A DNA stretch of 64,000 nt, from NCBI GenBank assembly GCA_047967505.1, contig CM106539.1; one strand, 5' to 3'. The position numbers and the translations under genes are program-made. The notes below the pieces were generated by a model, which worked only from the letters and a program-made list of their open reading frames with translations, was not told the origin of the DNA and searched no databases. Source of the DNA: Dipteris shenzhenensis. Its lineage: Eukaryota > Polypodiophyta > Polypodiopsida > Gleicheniales. Below are positions 1 to 12,602 of the stretch, piece after piece. Every line of letters starts with the position of its first letter. The stretch's first letter is position 1.

Positions 1-480
1 TTAATTAGACCGTGTTTTCACGGTCTCCCTTTGGACAAACCATTGGCTTCAACCGAGACAGTAGGCTACAAAACTTGCTCTCCCTTGCAACACATGATGA
101 GAATCTAGATACCCTATAGATTGTGCATTCATCAGGGAGACATGGGCATTGATCCCATGGAGCAATGCTCTAACACGACTAGATCTCAAGTCATTCATAG
201 CTTGCTAGGCCAAGTCAAAGTCTATGTGTGTTTTGCAATAACAATAATTCTTGTCTTTGAGTTTCCTGACATACCAGGGCTTACAATGCTCAAAGCTCCT
301 CTGGCCAATTGAAACGTTAGGATTCTGATTCATAAATTTGAGATACAACTCTGTTTGCTAACCCAACATGCAGGAACAATAGAATAGTGATGTAGTGAGT
401 CCCCTTTTTGCACTACTAACATAAGACAAAACACAGTACACCACATTGAATGCATTCATGGCACATGCAAGGATTGCAGT
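1..480. other. No recognisable feature
   Basis: AT-rich sequence with only short random reading frames. I see no conserved protein motif, repeat or RNA gene. Confidence 0.5.
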
Positions 481-2010
481 CTAAAGATGAAGAAGAAGTC
501 ATTTCATGTTTGTCCAAATGAAATGAGGGAAGACAACCATGTTACTCTAAAATGGAGGAGATTTGAAAATGTCAATGTTGAAGGATCTAATAAAAAGAGA
601 TGGCTACTATCATCGTATAAGAGCACTCAGCCAAGGGAGCTTATAGGCCATGTGGTTCAATCCATCCCAAAATATGTGCTTCATAATTTCATGGCTAGCT
701 CGTCTCATAGGATAAGCAGTTCAGGAATCAGGATGTGCCTTGCTGAAAATTATTCATTTTAAGAACAAGATGAGATACAAAGTGCTCACTGGTACAACAA
801 GCAGATAATAATTATTATGCATATCGCATATAATCATTTGCTTGATTCTTCTATGACTGATGCCAATTTGCTTGCTAACTCATAGGAGTCCAAGTCAGTG
901 CAACGCACATACCATTTCTACATTTTAGATAATAGGGAACATGACACCTTATTTGTGTAGCATGCTTTTCTACTGCATTGGAAATGGATTTTTAAAAAAA
1001 GTCCCCATATAAAAGAACATTGGGTGTGGTCAGATGGTGCTACCTCTCAATGCAAATCAGCTCATAGATTCTACTTTGTCTCAAGGTTCAAATCCCTGAC
1101 CGGTCTAGACATGATGTGGAATTTCTTTAGGTCTAGCCATGGCAAGGGTGAACATGATGGATGTGGTGTTGTTATTAAACAACCTCTATTTAAACACCAA
1201 TTAACATGCCCTTAAGAAAATCTCAATGATGGCCATGATGCTGTATAGACATAATGTGAAATTTCTTTGGGTCTAGCCATGGCAAGGGTGAACGTGATGG
1301 ATGTGGTGTTGTTATTAAACAACCTCTATTTAAACACCAATTAACATGCCCTTAAGAAAATCTCAATGATGGCCATGATGCTATAGCATGGCTTACAACC
1401 AACCTCTCCATAGGTGTGCATTCAACATACAACAAACAAAGCCTTAACAATAGTGTAATACATAGAGTGCTCCATGAAGTGAAAGTGGATGAAGTGCAAA
1501 GGAGAAGCTAGAACCATTGTGAGAAAATTAAAGGAGTTCGTGGTCTTCAAAGCATACGGGTCTTTTCAAACAACCACCTAATTAAAATAAGAAAACTTTC
1601 TTGTTTTGCAGTGCGTGCATCATAGGGAATCATGACAATTGTGAGAACATTGCAACTATGAAGACATGGGAGCGAGTTCAAGTTTTTCCTGTACGTTCAG
1701 ATGGAGTAACAAATAGTGGAGATACAAACAACGACTTGCCACGATTTTGGGAGAGTTTTGATGACCTCACTAACTATCTAGTAGAGGGGGATAACTTTGC
1801 AGTTGTTGCTGCCTCTAGGGAGAATGAGGAAGATGACCCATACTTTCTATTATAGTACACAAAACCTAAGCACAAGGTTGAGGAAGCGTTTAAGGATAAT
1901 TGGGGAACAACCTATGAGAAGTGGGATGTAGTAGTTGGAGCTTTTTGGTACAAAAAAACATCCAAGAGATCACAATTACAAACTGCTACATAAGAGTCCA
2001 CAAACATTTT
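481..2010 (+). pseudogene. Decayed transposase-like gene (unclassified DDE-like family)
   Basis: Several short reading frames in different phases read as one degenerate protein. Around 487-775 a segment ends in LAENYSF, followed after a stop by EQDEIQSAHWYNKQ. Around 915-1020 comes HFYILDNREHDTLFV, and at 1021-1200 the strongest block, WVWSDGATSQCK, then WNFFRSSHGKGEHDG and GVVIK. A further block at 1601-1960 contains an acidic stretch and YTKPKHKVEEAFKDNWG. The SDG..SQ.K and SHGKGxxDGxG blocks look like a transposase-type protein common in plant and animal repeats, which I cannot name with certainty. Stops, frameshifts and an internal 140-bp duplication show that it is dead. It could also be a decayed host gene, but neighbouring DNA is all repeat relic. 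Confidence 0.55.
1103..1382. repeat. 140-bp tandem duplication
   Basis: Two adjacent copies, about 1103-1242 and 1243-1382, are nearly identical: TTTCTTTRGGTCTAGCCATG recurs with a 140-bp offset. It duplicates the most conserved block of the transposase-like relic, so it arose after or during decay of that gene. Confidence 0.9.
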
Positions 2011-5000
2011 TGTACTCTCATCTAGTAAGAGCTATTAAGTTCCATAGGCAATCTGTGCCACAATGAAATAAGGGCAATAGTAAGGGTTGTCTTGGAGTGG
2101 TGGATGAGGACGACTAAGATAGTACTAAGAAAATGTAGTCTCATTGTAAGAAAACAATAGTCCACTTATCTTGGAAAATGAAAAATGTATTTGAGACTAC
2201 ACTTCTTTTAGTAAATCCCAAAGTATTCACCATGCTTGTTTTTGTAAATCCCAAATGATAAATCCCACGCTTATTTTTAGTATATCCCAAACAACCACCG
2301 TGCTAGTTTTATTAAATCCCATAACAAATCCACAAATCCTAAACAAATGAATTGTATGCCATTTATCTTGTAATAATAGAAGCAAACCACCTCACTGGTG
2401 GCTGTTAATATCCTAGTATGCAAACCACCACCGTGTTGGCAACCACTTATCCTGCACTACCGCCGTGCTATCCTAAAATTTGTTGAAAAGTGCATCGCCT
2501 TTAGGCTAGTTATCTTTAACTATTAGATTTCATACACTGGGCTACTTAAGAAATTTAAGTATTAACATGGAAGTACATCGACACAAAATCAAGTATTATG
2601 AGCACCATAAATCATGGATGATGGTGGTCCAAGAAAGTCCACAAGTCCAAGAAATGCCTACAATATTTTTTACTTTTTCAAAAATATAATGACATTTTAT
2701 GGCTTAGAAAACTTCTAAACTCTTGACTATCTTATCAACCTCTCTATAGCAAGCATCTCCCAACTCTTTAGGCCAGTCTGATGCACTATGGCAAATCTCA
2801 TTACACACTTGGACCACCAACTTCTTGCTTGCCTCTACCAACTTGTACGCCCATAGTAACTCCTCCTTTCACTCAGGGTCCTCTTCATCCTGGTATTAGT
2901 GCTCTATACAACTTCACGCCATCATCATGTATTGCCAAAAGAAACCTACATCATGAGCTTGATAAGTACCTTAAAAGAGTAGGAAAGACAATAGCCAAGG
3001 AAATTAATATTCACTGTCTTTACCGACTCCAAGTCATATAGCCAATTGTGTGAAGCATGCCCTCCTTATAGCTATTATCATCCCTCTTCTTTGGGCCTAG
3101 TTCTATGAGAAGGTCATCCAACTTTGTTCTCAGATAAAAAATGAGCATTCCAAAGTCTTTTGGGTATGCCATAGATTTGCAGTAGGTGGATCGGTGTACA
3201 TAGGGTTTTGAGGCTAGATTTCAGAATGGGCTCTTAGTTGTGTCTGCATTGCACTTAAATAGGGAGAGAGTTTAAAGCCTTCTCGTTCTTCTTTCATACA
3301 ACCTGACATGTCCACCTCTCATCATTCAACTGAGGTGGGTATCTTCTCTGTTAGCATGTTGGAACTCTAGCAAAGATATGCAAAGATAATGTGCGAGTAG
3401 AATAATACTAGTAATAATAGAAGCAAACCACCACACTGGTAGTTATTAATATCCTAGTGTGCAACCAACCATGGCACTGGAGACTAGTACTAGAGGGGTG
3501 GTCGACCCCAAAAAAAGACTCGAGTAATGTATATCCAAGATTTACTCTTATACATTTTGAATTGGTTTCACTCAAAATGAAAAAGTGGTTCTGAGGTTGA
3601 AGTTGAAATATAAAAAAAGACAGATGAAAACAAAAAAATAGAGTAGCCAAAGCTCCAAGAGATCAAGTGAAGCATCCCAAAGAAAACTAAACCTATTCTC
3701 CTTACCATGAGTAGAGCCTCTCACAACATCCATGAGTCTTTTGTCCATTGATCTATTGCCATGCAATTGTCTGTTGTGAACAACTTCACCCAACACTGCC
3801 TTCTCTTCCGATTTCTCCTCCAGAATTCTTTTCTTGCCACTCGCATTTGGCATTTCTTCATAATCAACTGCTTCCTACCATTTCAAGCTAGACACGGGAA
3901 CCACATATACCTCAACGTCCCTCTATGGGAAACTAGGCTGCCAAACTATCGGATACATCTCTCGATGCCTCTCTTTCCAGGGATACTTGAACCATTTTTG
4001 GCAAATGTGCACCTCTGTTAGATGCCAATGATCTATTAGACACAATCCCCTTGACCTTCCCCTTTCCAACCACCCTCTAGCCATCACCCTTTTTATCTGT
4101 GTCACACATTTTCTCTTGTATCTCATCTTTACCTCAATCAACCACCGACCCTTCAGCAGGAATGGAATCTTCATTTATTTGCTCCAATTATTCTTCCAAC
4201 TCATTGTGCACCTCTGCATTAGATTCATCACCTTGAGTGAATAAAAAATTTGCCATTTGTCTAGGACAATTCCTGGCATAATGCAAGGTACTTTTGCAAA
4301 CATAACATGCATTAGCAAAAGGTTCAAACTAGACCTAAAGCAAAAACACCATGCCATCCCCAGCTCCATGTCCACAAAGTTTGGGGCTTCAAGGCTACGA
4401 TCCCAAAGTATCCACGCATGTCTGAGACGTAATTTTTAAGGAGGGCATCTATGAAGAACTTTATATTCACAAAAGGCTTTCAAGATAGTGGCACGACATA
4501 GAGCATAGTGGGAGCCTCTAGCAATGTACTTCACAAACTATGGGTCCTTATAATATTGAAGGCCTTCCCATAGATCCTCCTGCAATCGATCCATCTTTTG
4601 AATGACAATCTTGGGTCGATGTTGTGGAACACTTAGTACATCCTCCAATCGATCATTCTCTTGTACGACAATCTTGGGTTACCAAGGGACCCATTGCAAA
4701 ATGGCTTCATCTTTTGTAGGAAAATAGGCTGAAGAAATGTCATTGCCACCGTGGCTTTCCATCTAGTATGTTCCTTTTTTGTTTCTTCATTGGTTTGTAT
4801 CGAAGAGCATGAAAATTTCAGCAATATTTCTATAATATATAGACATATAGATGTATATAGATATTCAAAATCTTTCGTCTGACATTATGGTCCTTGTCCT
4901 AGCAAAGGATCACTTCAATCACTTTGGAGCTTTATACAACATCATTTCAATCACTTCATCTATAAAATTGGATATATATAGACATATAGATAGATATATG

Positions 5001-5302
5001 CATATATTTGATCTGATAGTATGGGTCCTTCGCATGTCTTGACACTTTCCAATAGACTCAGAGCATTCTCTTACCATACTAAGTGCTACCATCATCATAG
5101 AGACATATCTTGCTCTCTCATTAGCATTATCCAACCACTTTATTTTAAATCTTCTACTCCGTTTCATCAAAATGATTCATCTCACATTATGGTCCTTGGT
5201 CTATCAAAGGACACTATCTAGTCACATAGCTGAGAAAACATCACTTCAATTACTTTGGAAATATTATAATTTATTGCATATATATACATATACATATATT
5301 AT

Positions 5303-5341
<39 letters not shown>

Positions 5342-5600
5342 TAACAACTGCACTTACATTGATAAATAGGAAATTCCATAACTAATTCACAAATCCACAA
5401 TTCCTAAATGGATGAATTGTATGCCATTCATCTTATCTTGTAATAATAATAATAGTAGCAAGCCACTATCCTAGTGGTAATTAATATCCTAGTGCACAAC
5501 CAACCTCTGAGCTGAGTGCTATTATACTAGAATGAATTGCATTGCTACAAAGTGTTATCGTAATATAGTCATTGCCCAAGTAAACTCTGGAGAAAATTAA
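2011..5600. repeat. Old AT-rich DNA with a small dispersed repeat
   Basis: No gene recognised. A sequence around GAATTGTATGCCATT, TTGTAATAATA and TTAATATCCTAGT recurs at about 2320-2430, 3411-3475 (second half only) and 5375-5500. At 4800-5230 the phrase ATTATGGTCCTTG and TATAGACATATAGA recur in several degraded copies. The longest reading frames (3408-4375) match nothing I know and overlap on both strands, as expected by chance. Confidence 0.6.
5311..5339. repeat. (TA)n microsatellite
   Basis: About 14 uninterrupted TA units, inside a longer TATATACATA-rich stretch that starts near 5275. Confidence 0.95.
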
Positions 5601-7034
5601 TAATTCAATAGATTACATACACATTGCATAGATTACATCTCAAAGACTCCTCTCCTTCAGATTACATCTCAAAGGCTCCACATTGCTTTGATCAAGTTGC
5701 CTTTTTGAGCTCCCTAATTGTAGTATTGGCCCTCCTTACTCCTTTCTTGAAGGGGGTTGGTTCCTTCCATCAAGGGCCCAACCCCTCCCTTCATGTCACT
5801 TCCTCTTTCCTTGCTTTGAGCTTCTTGGTGGCAGGGTTGGCCCTTCTTGCTCCTTTCCTAAAGGGGCATGGTTCCTTCCTTTAGGCTTCTTTTTCTTGCA
5901 ATCAGTTGGCCTTCTTTAATTCAAGCTTCTTGTCTTTTGCATTTTTTGCCCAAATGATAAAATTGAGCTGCAGCTCTACTTTCTCATCATAGATAGCTGT
6001 AGCAAGTAGGCACATTTGATCTACTTGGCAATGGCAAATGACATTCTCTACATAAGCCTAGCACATTTTCAATAATGCTTTCAGTGATGGTAATCTTCTA
6101 ACCTTGACAGACTATTTGTCCCTCCTTCACGTTTTGTCCCTTCTTCATGTTCACCTCTTATACCAGCTTGGTGAAGTTGCTGAAAGCATCCAAATTGAGA
6201 TTTTGAAAAACAGTGAGGAGCTTCCAGATGTCATGATTTCAAGATTAAGGGAGGAGAGGCTCTCACACTGTGCTACAGAGGGGGAGAAAAGATTGTGTGA
6301 GGAGCTCGCGGAGTGTGCAAGGGGGAGGAAAGATCATGCAAGGAGCTTTCAAACTATGTAGACATGTTTTGGAGCTCGGTGTGTCCAAGGGGATCCATTA
6401 CAAGAGGGGATAGATGTTGTAGGAAGAGTGCAAAGGAGAAAGAAATGCTCGAGAGGGATAGAAGATAAAACTATGAAGGAAATGAAATAGTGGAGGCTTT
6501 AGTTTGCAGTTCGAGTGCAAGGAAGAAATAAACAATCGAGAGGTATAGAAGACAAAACAATGAAGGGAATGCAATAGCAGAGGCTTAAGTTTGTAGCCCA
6601 ACTACAAGGGACTGTCAAGGTGAGAGCCACTATGGTGGTTGGCCTGAATTTTGATTAATTCAAGGTGACAGTACTACCTTGCATGGTAATGAGTAACTTT
6701 AATTCAAGGGACAGTACTACCTTGCATGGTAATGAGTGACTAGAGGTGATTAGGTTTCATGATTTAAAGACCGTATTAGATAATTCGAGAAAAACCCAAT
6801 TCCTAAAATGGTAGTTTTGGAAGAAATTATAGCATTTCTCCATGAAAAAACATGAGAGATATGTGAAAATAGACTAGATTGCCATTCATAAAGTATAAAA
6901 TATCAACTACATTCTCAAATAATAAATAGAATATCAGTGCCTAAACCATGTTATCATCATCAAAATAATAAACTTCCAAACCCATTTGAGTGAGAACATG
7001 ATTCCAAAGAAACTCCCAATTTCTAGCCCTAGCT
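5601..7034. repeat. Short degraded tandem duplications, no gene
   Basis: Three tandem duplications are visible. One is at 5700-5885, where ggccctccttactcc..tgaagggg recurs as ggcccttcttgctcc..aaagggg. Another of about 90 bp is at 6426-6605, where TAGAAGAYAAAACWATGAAG recurs. A third of 43 bp is at 6655-6740, where ACAGTACTACCTTGCATGGT is repeated exactly. Reading frames here are short and unrecognised. Confidence 0.7.
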
Positions 7035-9058
7035 GGGAGAATGGCACCAGTGCCATTAGTAATTTCCATCAGTAATGAATGCATAAAGAAATACAATGTT
7101 GTTATTCAAAACTCATAGTCTACAAATAGCTCCTCTCTTCCATGTATGTCATCTATGGATTCAATACAAATGTGACCATATTCTGCAATATCTATGTTCA
7201 TTATGGGGTCAGACCAAGGTGGAACGTCAGGGGAAAATACATAACAAATTTTTGGCTTTGCATTGGTATTTCTATTGCCTTTGATAAACCTTGCCACATT
7301 ACAATATTGAACATCACCAACAATATGCACCATATCCATCATAGGGACAGTAGGGTCCTCTTGGATGGAGTACTTCTTTAGCTATGGATGAATTCTACAT
7401 AATTCTTTCTAGTCTCTATAGGAGTACTTGTCACCTCCATAATGGAGAATAGTAGCCCCTCTCTTCATGGAGTCATGCACAAACAAGCCCAAGGTAGCAC
7501 GTGTAATGGTTGCAACACCCATGCACCTCGAAAGTCACATTTTTTATCCAAAGCACTTTGTTGATAAGAATATGTACCTTTGGTGGTCCAAATGGATCTT
7601 GTTCTGGTGTGTACCTACTCAAGCATGATTTGAACGTTTATCTCTACAAAATAAAATTTCAATTAGTTGCAACAATAGTTATACTAACTTGAGATAAAGT
7701 AAAATAAAACTTTGACATTTGTACCTTCATTAAAAATACGCATTTTGTAGTAGTTGGTTTATGTAGGCCTTCGCAATGTGTTTCTTGGTATAGCAATCTT
7801 TGTACCGTAGGTCTATAGCCAATTGAGGCAGGTCTAATATTACTCTTGTTCATGGCATATCCAAAGAAATTGTATGTGGATGTAGATCCAAATTCTCCTT
7901 GAAGTTGTTGGCTTCTGACTCATCCAAATTTTTAGGTGCTACATTTTCATACATGTTTGTAACCAACAATACGATTATCTAGTCTTGTCCCCAATGTTGA
8001 GTCAGTACGTTCATCCATGTTCTCTTCTAAAAGTATAGGATTAATGATATTCCTTACAATTGTCTCCATTTTTTATGTTATGTTTTCTTCTATACCTCTT
8101 CTATCCATCTCATCGTTGATGATCCCCGTTTTCAATGGTATGTTGTCCTCTATATTTGATGTCCCCATATCCTTCCATGCATCATTGGTACCTATGAAAG
8201 TTGAGCATAACAGATATATTTTCATTCTTTAGATTGTATTCAACAATGTCAAAGCACAAAAGCATACGAAACCAATAAAGAACTATTAAGTACGACCATT
8301 ATCCATCACCATCACTAATTCCATTGTCTTATTGGGGAATGGCACTAGTGCCAATCTATCTAAAGGTCCATAGAGAATGCAAATAGTGTAGCCTTTCTCT
8401 CTCAACTAATAGGGAGAATGGCACTAGTGCCATTCTTCTCTTGGGGTGGTGCTAGTGCTAGTTTTCCTATAAGGTTATGGAGAATGCCACTAGTGCCTTG
8501 CTTTATATCCTCATTGGGAGGAGAGAATAGCACTAGTGCCTCTCCCCATGTCCCAAAAGAAACGTAGAATGCCTGATCTGAAAGCATAGATATTGTATTA
8601 TAGTTTTATTCTCTTTGTTACAATCAAAGCACACAAGTGGACAAAGGAACATAAAATATTCACAACCCCATAGAGTGAATAACACAAGTGCCATTCTCCA
8701 AATGATGACATGGAGAATGCCTATAATCTTATTGGGAGAGTGAAACTAGTGCTATTCTCAAGGCTCCAGTAGATTTGTAGAAACCACTCAAATCCAAACT
8801 TTGATAGAATAGTTAATACTATATAATTTTTAATCTCTGTAATGCTTTCAAATCAAAGAGAGAATGGCACAAGGTGCCATTCTCTCTTTGAGGTTATGTA
8901 GAAATGGTAATACTGTTATGCTCCTTTCTTGAATCTATGTTAGTTGAAAGCATTACAGAGAGACTAGTGCCATTCTCCATATGGGGTCACATAGAATGCC
9001 ATTAGTACCTCTTATATATAACCGTGGATTAGGAGAATGACAGTAGTGCCATTTCCCA
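7035..9058. repeat. Cluster of a dispersed palindrome, half-site GAGAATGGCACT
   Basis: At least ten copies of one imperfect to near-perfect palindrome with core GGCACTAGTGCC lie here, near 7035, 8335, 8414, 8479, 8521, 8673, 8734, 8854, 8961 and 9031. The copy at 8854-8890 is a perfect hairpin with 17-nt arms and a 3-nt loop. It is enclosed by a second 17-nt inverted repeat (8835-8851 and 8944-8960, arm CTCTGTAATGCTTTCAA). No gene is recognised between 7860 and 9200. Confidence 0.85.
7106..7535 (-). pseudogene. SET-domain protein fragment (decayed)
   Basis: Read on the minus strand, one frame runs from RCMGVATITRATLGLFVHDS through KRGATILHYGG, across two in-frame stops, then VQYCNVARFIKGNRNTNAKP and IDDIHGREELFVDYEF. 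This is the order of a SET lysine methyltransferase domain: a GLGVFA-like start, the N-ARFINxxxxxNA pseudoknot motif and the final GEELxxDYxF. Catalytic context is recognisable, but the stops and lack of flanking exons make it a pseudogene or a captured gene piece. The minus-strand frame at 7659-7853 may be an upstream part, but I cannot identify it. Confidence 0.55.
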
Positions 9059-9209
9059 TGTCATTATATCACACAATTTTGTCATACCACATATTCAATC
9101 TCTCTAATATAATGAGAGTATGTGAAATCAAAAAAATCAATAAAAGTGATATTATTATATTGCTAAAATTCTTTTGAAACTGTATACAACACAAGGAATA
9201 AATGAGTAG

Positions 9210-10155
9210 CTACAGATCTTCTTGATCCAAATCTTCCAATGTAATCTTTGGGATAGCTTCAAGTTCTACTTTAGTTAAACGTTGCAAATCAGGAATGATC
9301 TCATCTATATTTAGCAATTGTTCCCTCAAATCTTGAAGCTTGGTGAGGTGAGCATTCATGGAATCACCCTCATCCATATGTGTGTGAGATAGCTCTCTCT
9401 TCAGGAAAGAGACCCGGGTATCATTTCTGGATGCAAACATGCTCTCTAAAATATCCCAAGCTGCCTTTGAGGTCTTGCATGACTGAATGTGAGGAATGAT
9501 AAACCTTTTGATAGAAAGGAAAAGAACTGAAGGAGCAAAATGCACCTGCAAGAATCTGGAAATTAGCTGCAAGTTAGGAAAGCATAAGAGTCATCCTCAA
9601 GAGTGGCTATAGTATTTGGACCAGCCACTTGAAAACATGAAATGCAAGATAAAAAGACATATTCCTCTTTCACAAAGTTGACTGTAACATCTGCTCCTTC
9701 ATGTGCACTAGGGGCTGATACATCTGAGACAGCCATACCCAAATCCTTTTTCTTCTCCTTTGCTATTCTCTTCTTGGATTCACCAATGTAGTGACTCGAT
9801 TTCTTGCAGTGGTGACAAATACCCTTTCTCTTTGGCTTCTCTGCATCACCTTTAGCCTTGTGAGAGGGTTGTATGGAATCAGCTTAATGCTGATGTGTAG
9901 GTTGATTTGAATGTTGTTTTTGCTGCCCTTTTCCTTTGGGCTTGAATTTTGAGAGCATGGCATGCTCCCCAACCCATGTGGCCATGCCCTTCCTGGTTTG
10001 CTCTTCCTACAATAACAAGAATCCTACCAACTCGTGAAAAGAGAGAGGATTGGCACCCCCACTCAATGACAAATTCAACGAGGTATGAAAACCAAGATAT
10101 AATATAGGAAGAGAATTCAAAGTGGTGGTAACCAATTCCTTCATCTATAGGTAAA
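9210..10155 (-). pseudogene. Copia gag relic with its two halves in swapped order
   Basis: The stretch at 9210-9572 encodes the middle of a Copia-type gag (UBN2 class): SCKTSKAAWDILESMFASRN, then VSFLKRELSHTHMDEGDSMN and DLREQLLNIDEIIPD. The part that should follow it (VTTTLNSLP, then HELVGFLL, then a zinc-knuckle-like CHHCKKSSHYIGES) is found at 9763-10150, which on the minus strand lies upstream instead of downstream. Stops interrupt both parts. The order is therefore permuted, either by rearrangement or because two gag relics lie side by side. No protease, integrase or RT follows. Confidence 0.65.
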
Positions 10156-10370
10156 TTAGCTCTACATGTCTTGAGAGGCCTCTCAATACTAGATCAAATC
10201 TTAATATGGGGATTATCTGATGCATGTGCCACACACATAGCCTTGACCTCTATTGAATATTGGGATTTCTTCACCAATGCGATCACTTTTCTTTTGCTTG
10301 ATAATGCCTATAATGCCACACCTCCATTAGTAAAGACGTCAACAACGACTTCATGTTCCCTGCTATAATA

Positions 10371-12600
10371 TCACCTGATGCACTCCTTGATGATGCCATG
10401 CTTCACAACAGCCTCTTTTAAATACCCATCATCTTCATCAGAATAAAGAATAGTGTCCTCAATTATTGTGTATGCCCTTGTGTTTTCTAACAGGTGCTCA
10501 AATCCATCAAACCCATCATGTGAGCTTACAAATGAAAAAATATATAAGGTCTCAAACAAACCCTTTTGTGCGCTCTTTGATTCATGGATAACATTCACAA
10601 ATGCTCTGTGCCAAAATTGAGCCTCTACCATTGATTCCTTGAGATTTACCAACTTTGTCATTGTCCAAAATGATAGCAATACATACTATGATGGAGTGGC
10701 AACGGTCTCTCCATCAAACCCAGGGTGGCATAAGTTGAACTCCTTGATGAGCACTTCTTTCAATTCTCTATCATGCTTAATCTCCGTCGCTCGTTGAGAC
10801 ATTTCAATGGAGTCCTTGTCTTTGCTTGACCTGACCAAGACAATTTATTTAGACTCAATCTCTGCTTGAAGTACACATACATCGTCATCTTCTAATCCTA
10901 GAAGACACCTCATATATGTTATTATGGGATTTTGACCCTCAAGATCACCTTGCTTCACCAAGGTCAAAATCCTAATCCAATATTCGTAGATGTCATCATT
11001 GTATGTGACCATGCATGTGTCCTTGGTTGTGCAGATTTCATGCCCATCGACATGCTAGCAACTCCTACAAAATTCTAGAAAATAACCAAAATTGTCTTAG
11101 ACATTCTTCTAATCCAAATCATGTAATAGAGAGAAGAATGGCACTAATGCCATTCTCCCATTACCATGTCAAAAACATGACTTGGTAATGAGGAGAATGG
11201 CACTAGTGCCATTCTCACATCAGGGAATTGACACTACCTATCACTTGTTTTACAAAGCCATAAACATTCTTGAAATAAATAATGCACAAAAAACAAAATA
11301 ACTCACATCCCAACTTTGTCGATCTTTATGCCCTTTGACAAGGCCTTGGGCTGGTTTTTTTGGTCATTCAAATGCAATCCACTGTGCCCTTAGGTGTTGC
11401 AAGATACTGATATATGGCTGATTTTTCAAAATGGTCCATGCCTCCATGTTGGCCATTAATGATATCTTACAACTTGCTTCAACCGGCACATTGGCAAGAA
11501 TTCTCACCTTCCTCCATTGTAGAAACCCTTTTGTTGATTGAAGGCTTATCCTTGTGCTTTAGTCATAAACATCCTTGTAGCATAAATTAAATGCTTGCCC
11601 TATTAGAATCCAATAATTATACTCCTTTATCTTTTCCATCTTTATCTCTTCCTTGCACATAGGAGTATTCATGCCTATGTGGTAAGGTGTAAGATAGGAA
11701 CATGTTGTAGGAGGTTGTGCATTCATTGCAAAACTCTTGACCAAGTCACTGACATAGCTGAGGGTCAATGTCCTATACACATATTGGCTTGGTGCTCTAA
11801 AGCAATTCATCACTGGGATCAAAACCTCAAACTCCAGATCAAATGGAAAGTACTCTGCATACTCCATCAAGCCTGTCATACTTGTGTCCTTCCTTTCCAA
11901 TTTCTTTTGTAGTGCTTTAAAGTCAACATTTGGGTGGATTTTCTTTTATGGTATGATTGTTTCTTCAGATGACTTCTCACCATGTCCTGTTATCACCATG
12001 TCCTATTATGTGTGTCTCACCACTCCCTGTTACATCACCTCCACTGCATGTTCCATCAGTGTGACTGTTCTAGTACCTCCCCTTTGTTTTCCTCCTAAAG
12101 TTATCTCTTTATCTTTAGCTTCTACATCCCGAATGTTTATTGCTCCATCCAACCTTATTCCTTCTCACCTGTTGTTTCCTCCTCACCGGTCCCTCTAGCC
12201 TTCTCTTTCACTACGTTGTGAGACACTTGAGAGCTTGATCCCTCAACATCACTTTTCTTGGTTCTTTTAGAAACTTTTCTACTCTTTTTATTATCTTGCT
12301 TTATCCATTTTGTTACCAAATCAAATCCTTCTAATATTTGTTAGTTGGTATAATTTTTCGGCTCAATATTCCAACCCCTAGTTACCATCATGTCCTCTCC
12401 AGTAGCATTCATCCTCACATGATCAAAACAAGCAAGATCCAACTGATACACATTGCCACCCAATGTATGAATTTTGAGACAAGTAACGTTATCTTTCTCC
12501 ATCTCCTTAACTTGCCCAACATCTTCAAAAGTTATTCCTTGCATGTGTTAGATATCAATGCTCCACTCTCGTGTAACTACGTGGAAACCAGCTAACTCTA
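10371..12600 (-). pseudogene. Unrecognised decayed coding remnant
   Basis: Three minus-strand frames look protein-like: 10371-10800 (begins MSQRATEIKHDRELKE, then a stop, then ESMVEAQFWHRAFVNVIHES), 11559-11900 (DLEFEVLIPVMNCFRAPSQY) and 12341-12544. They share an orientation and an acidic/aromatic composition, so they may be exons or fragments of one gene or transposon. I recognise no family. Stops lie between and inside them. Confidence 0.3.
11129..11217. repeat. Palindrome pair, same family as at 7-9 kb
   Basis: Two copies lie about 60 bp apart. The one at 11193-11216 is a perfect 24-nt palindrome (half-site GAGAATGGCACT followed by its own reverse complement). The one near 11135 differs at the centre (ACTAATGC). 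Confidence 0.9.
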
Positions 12601-12602
12601 CT

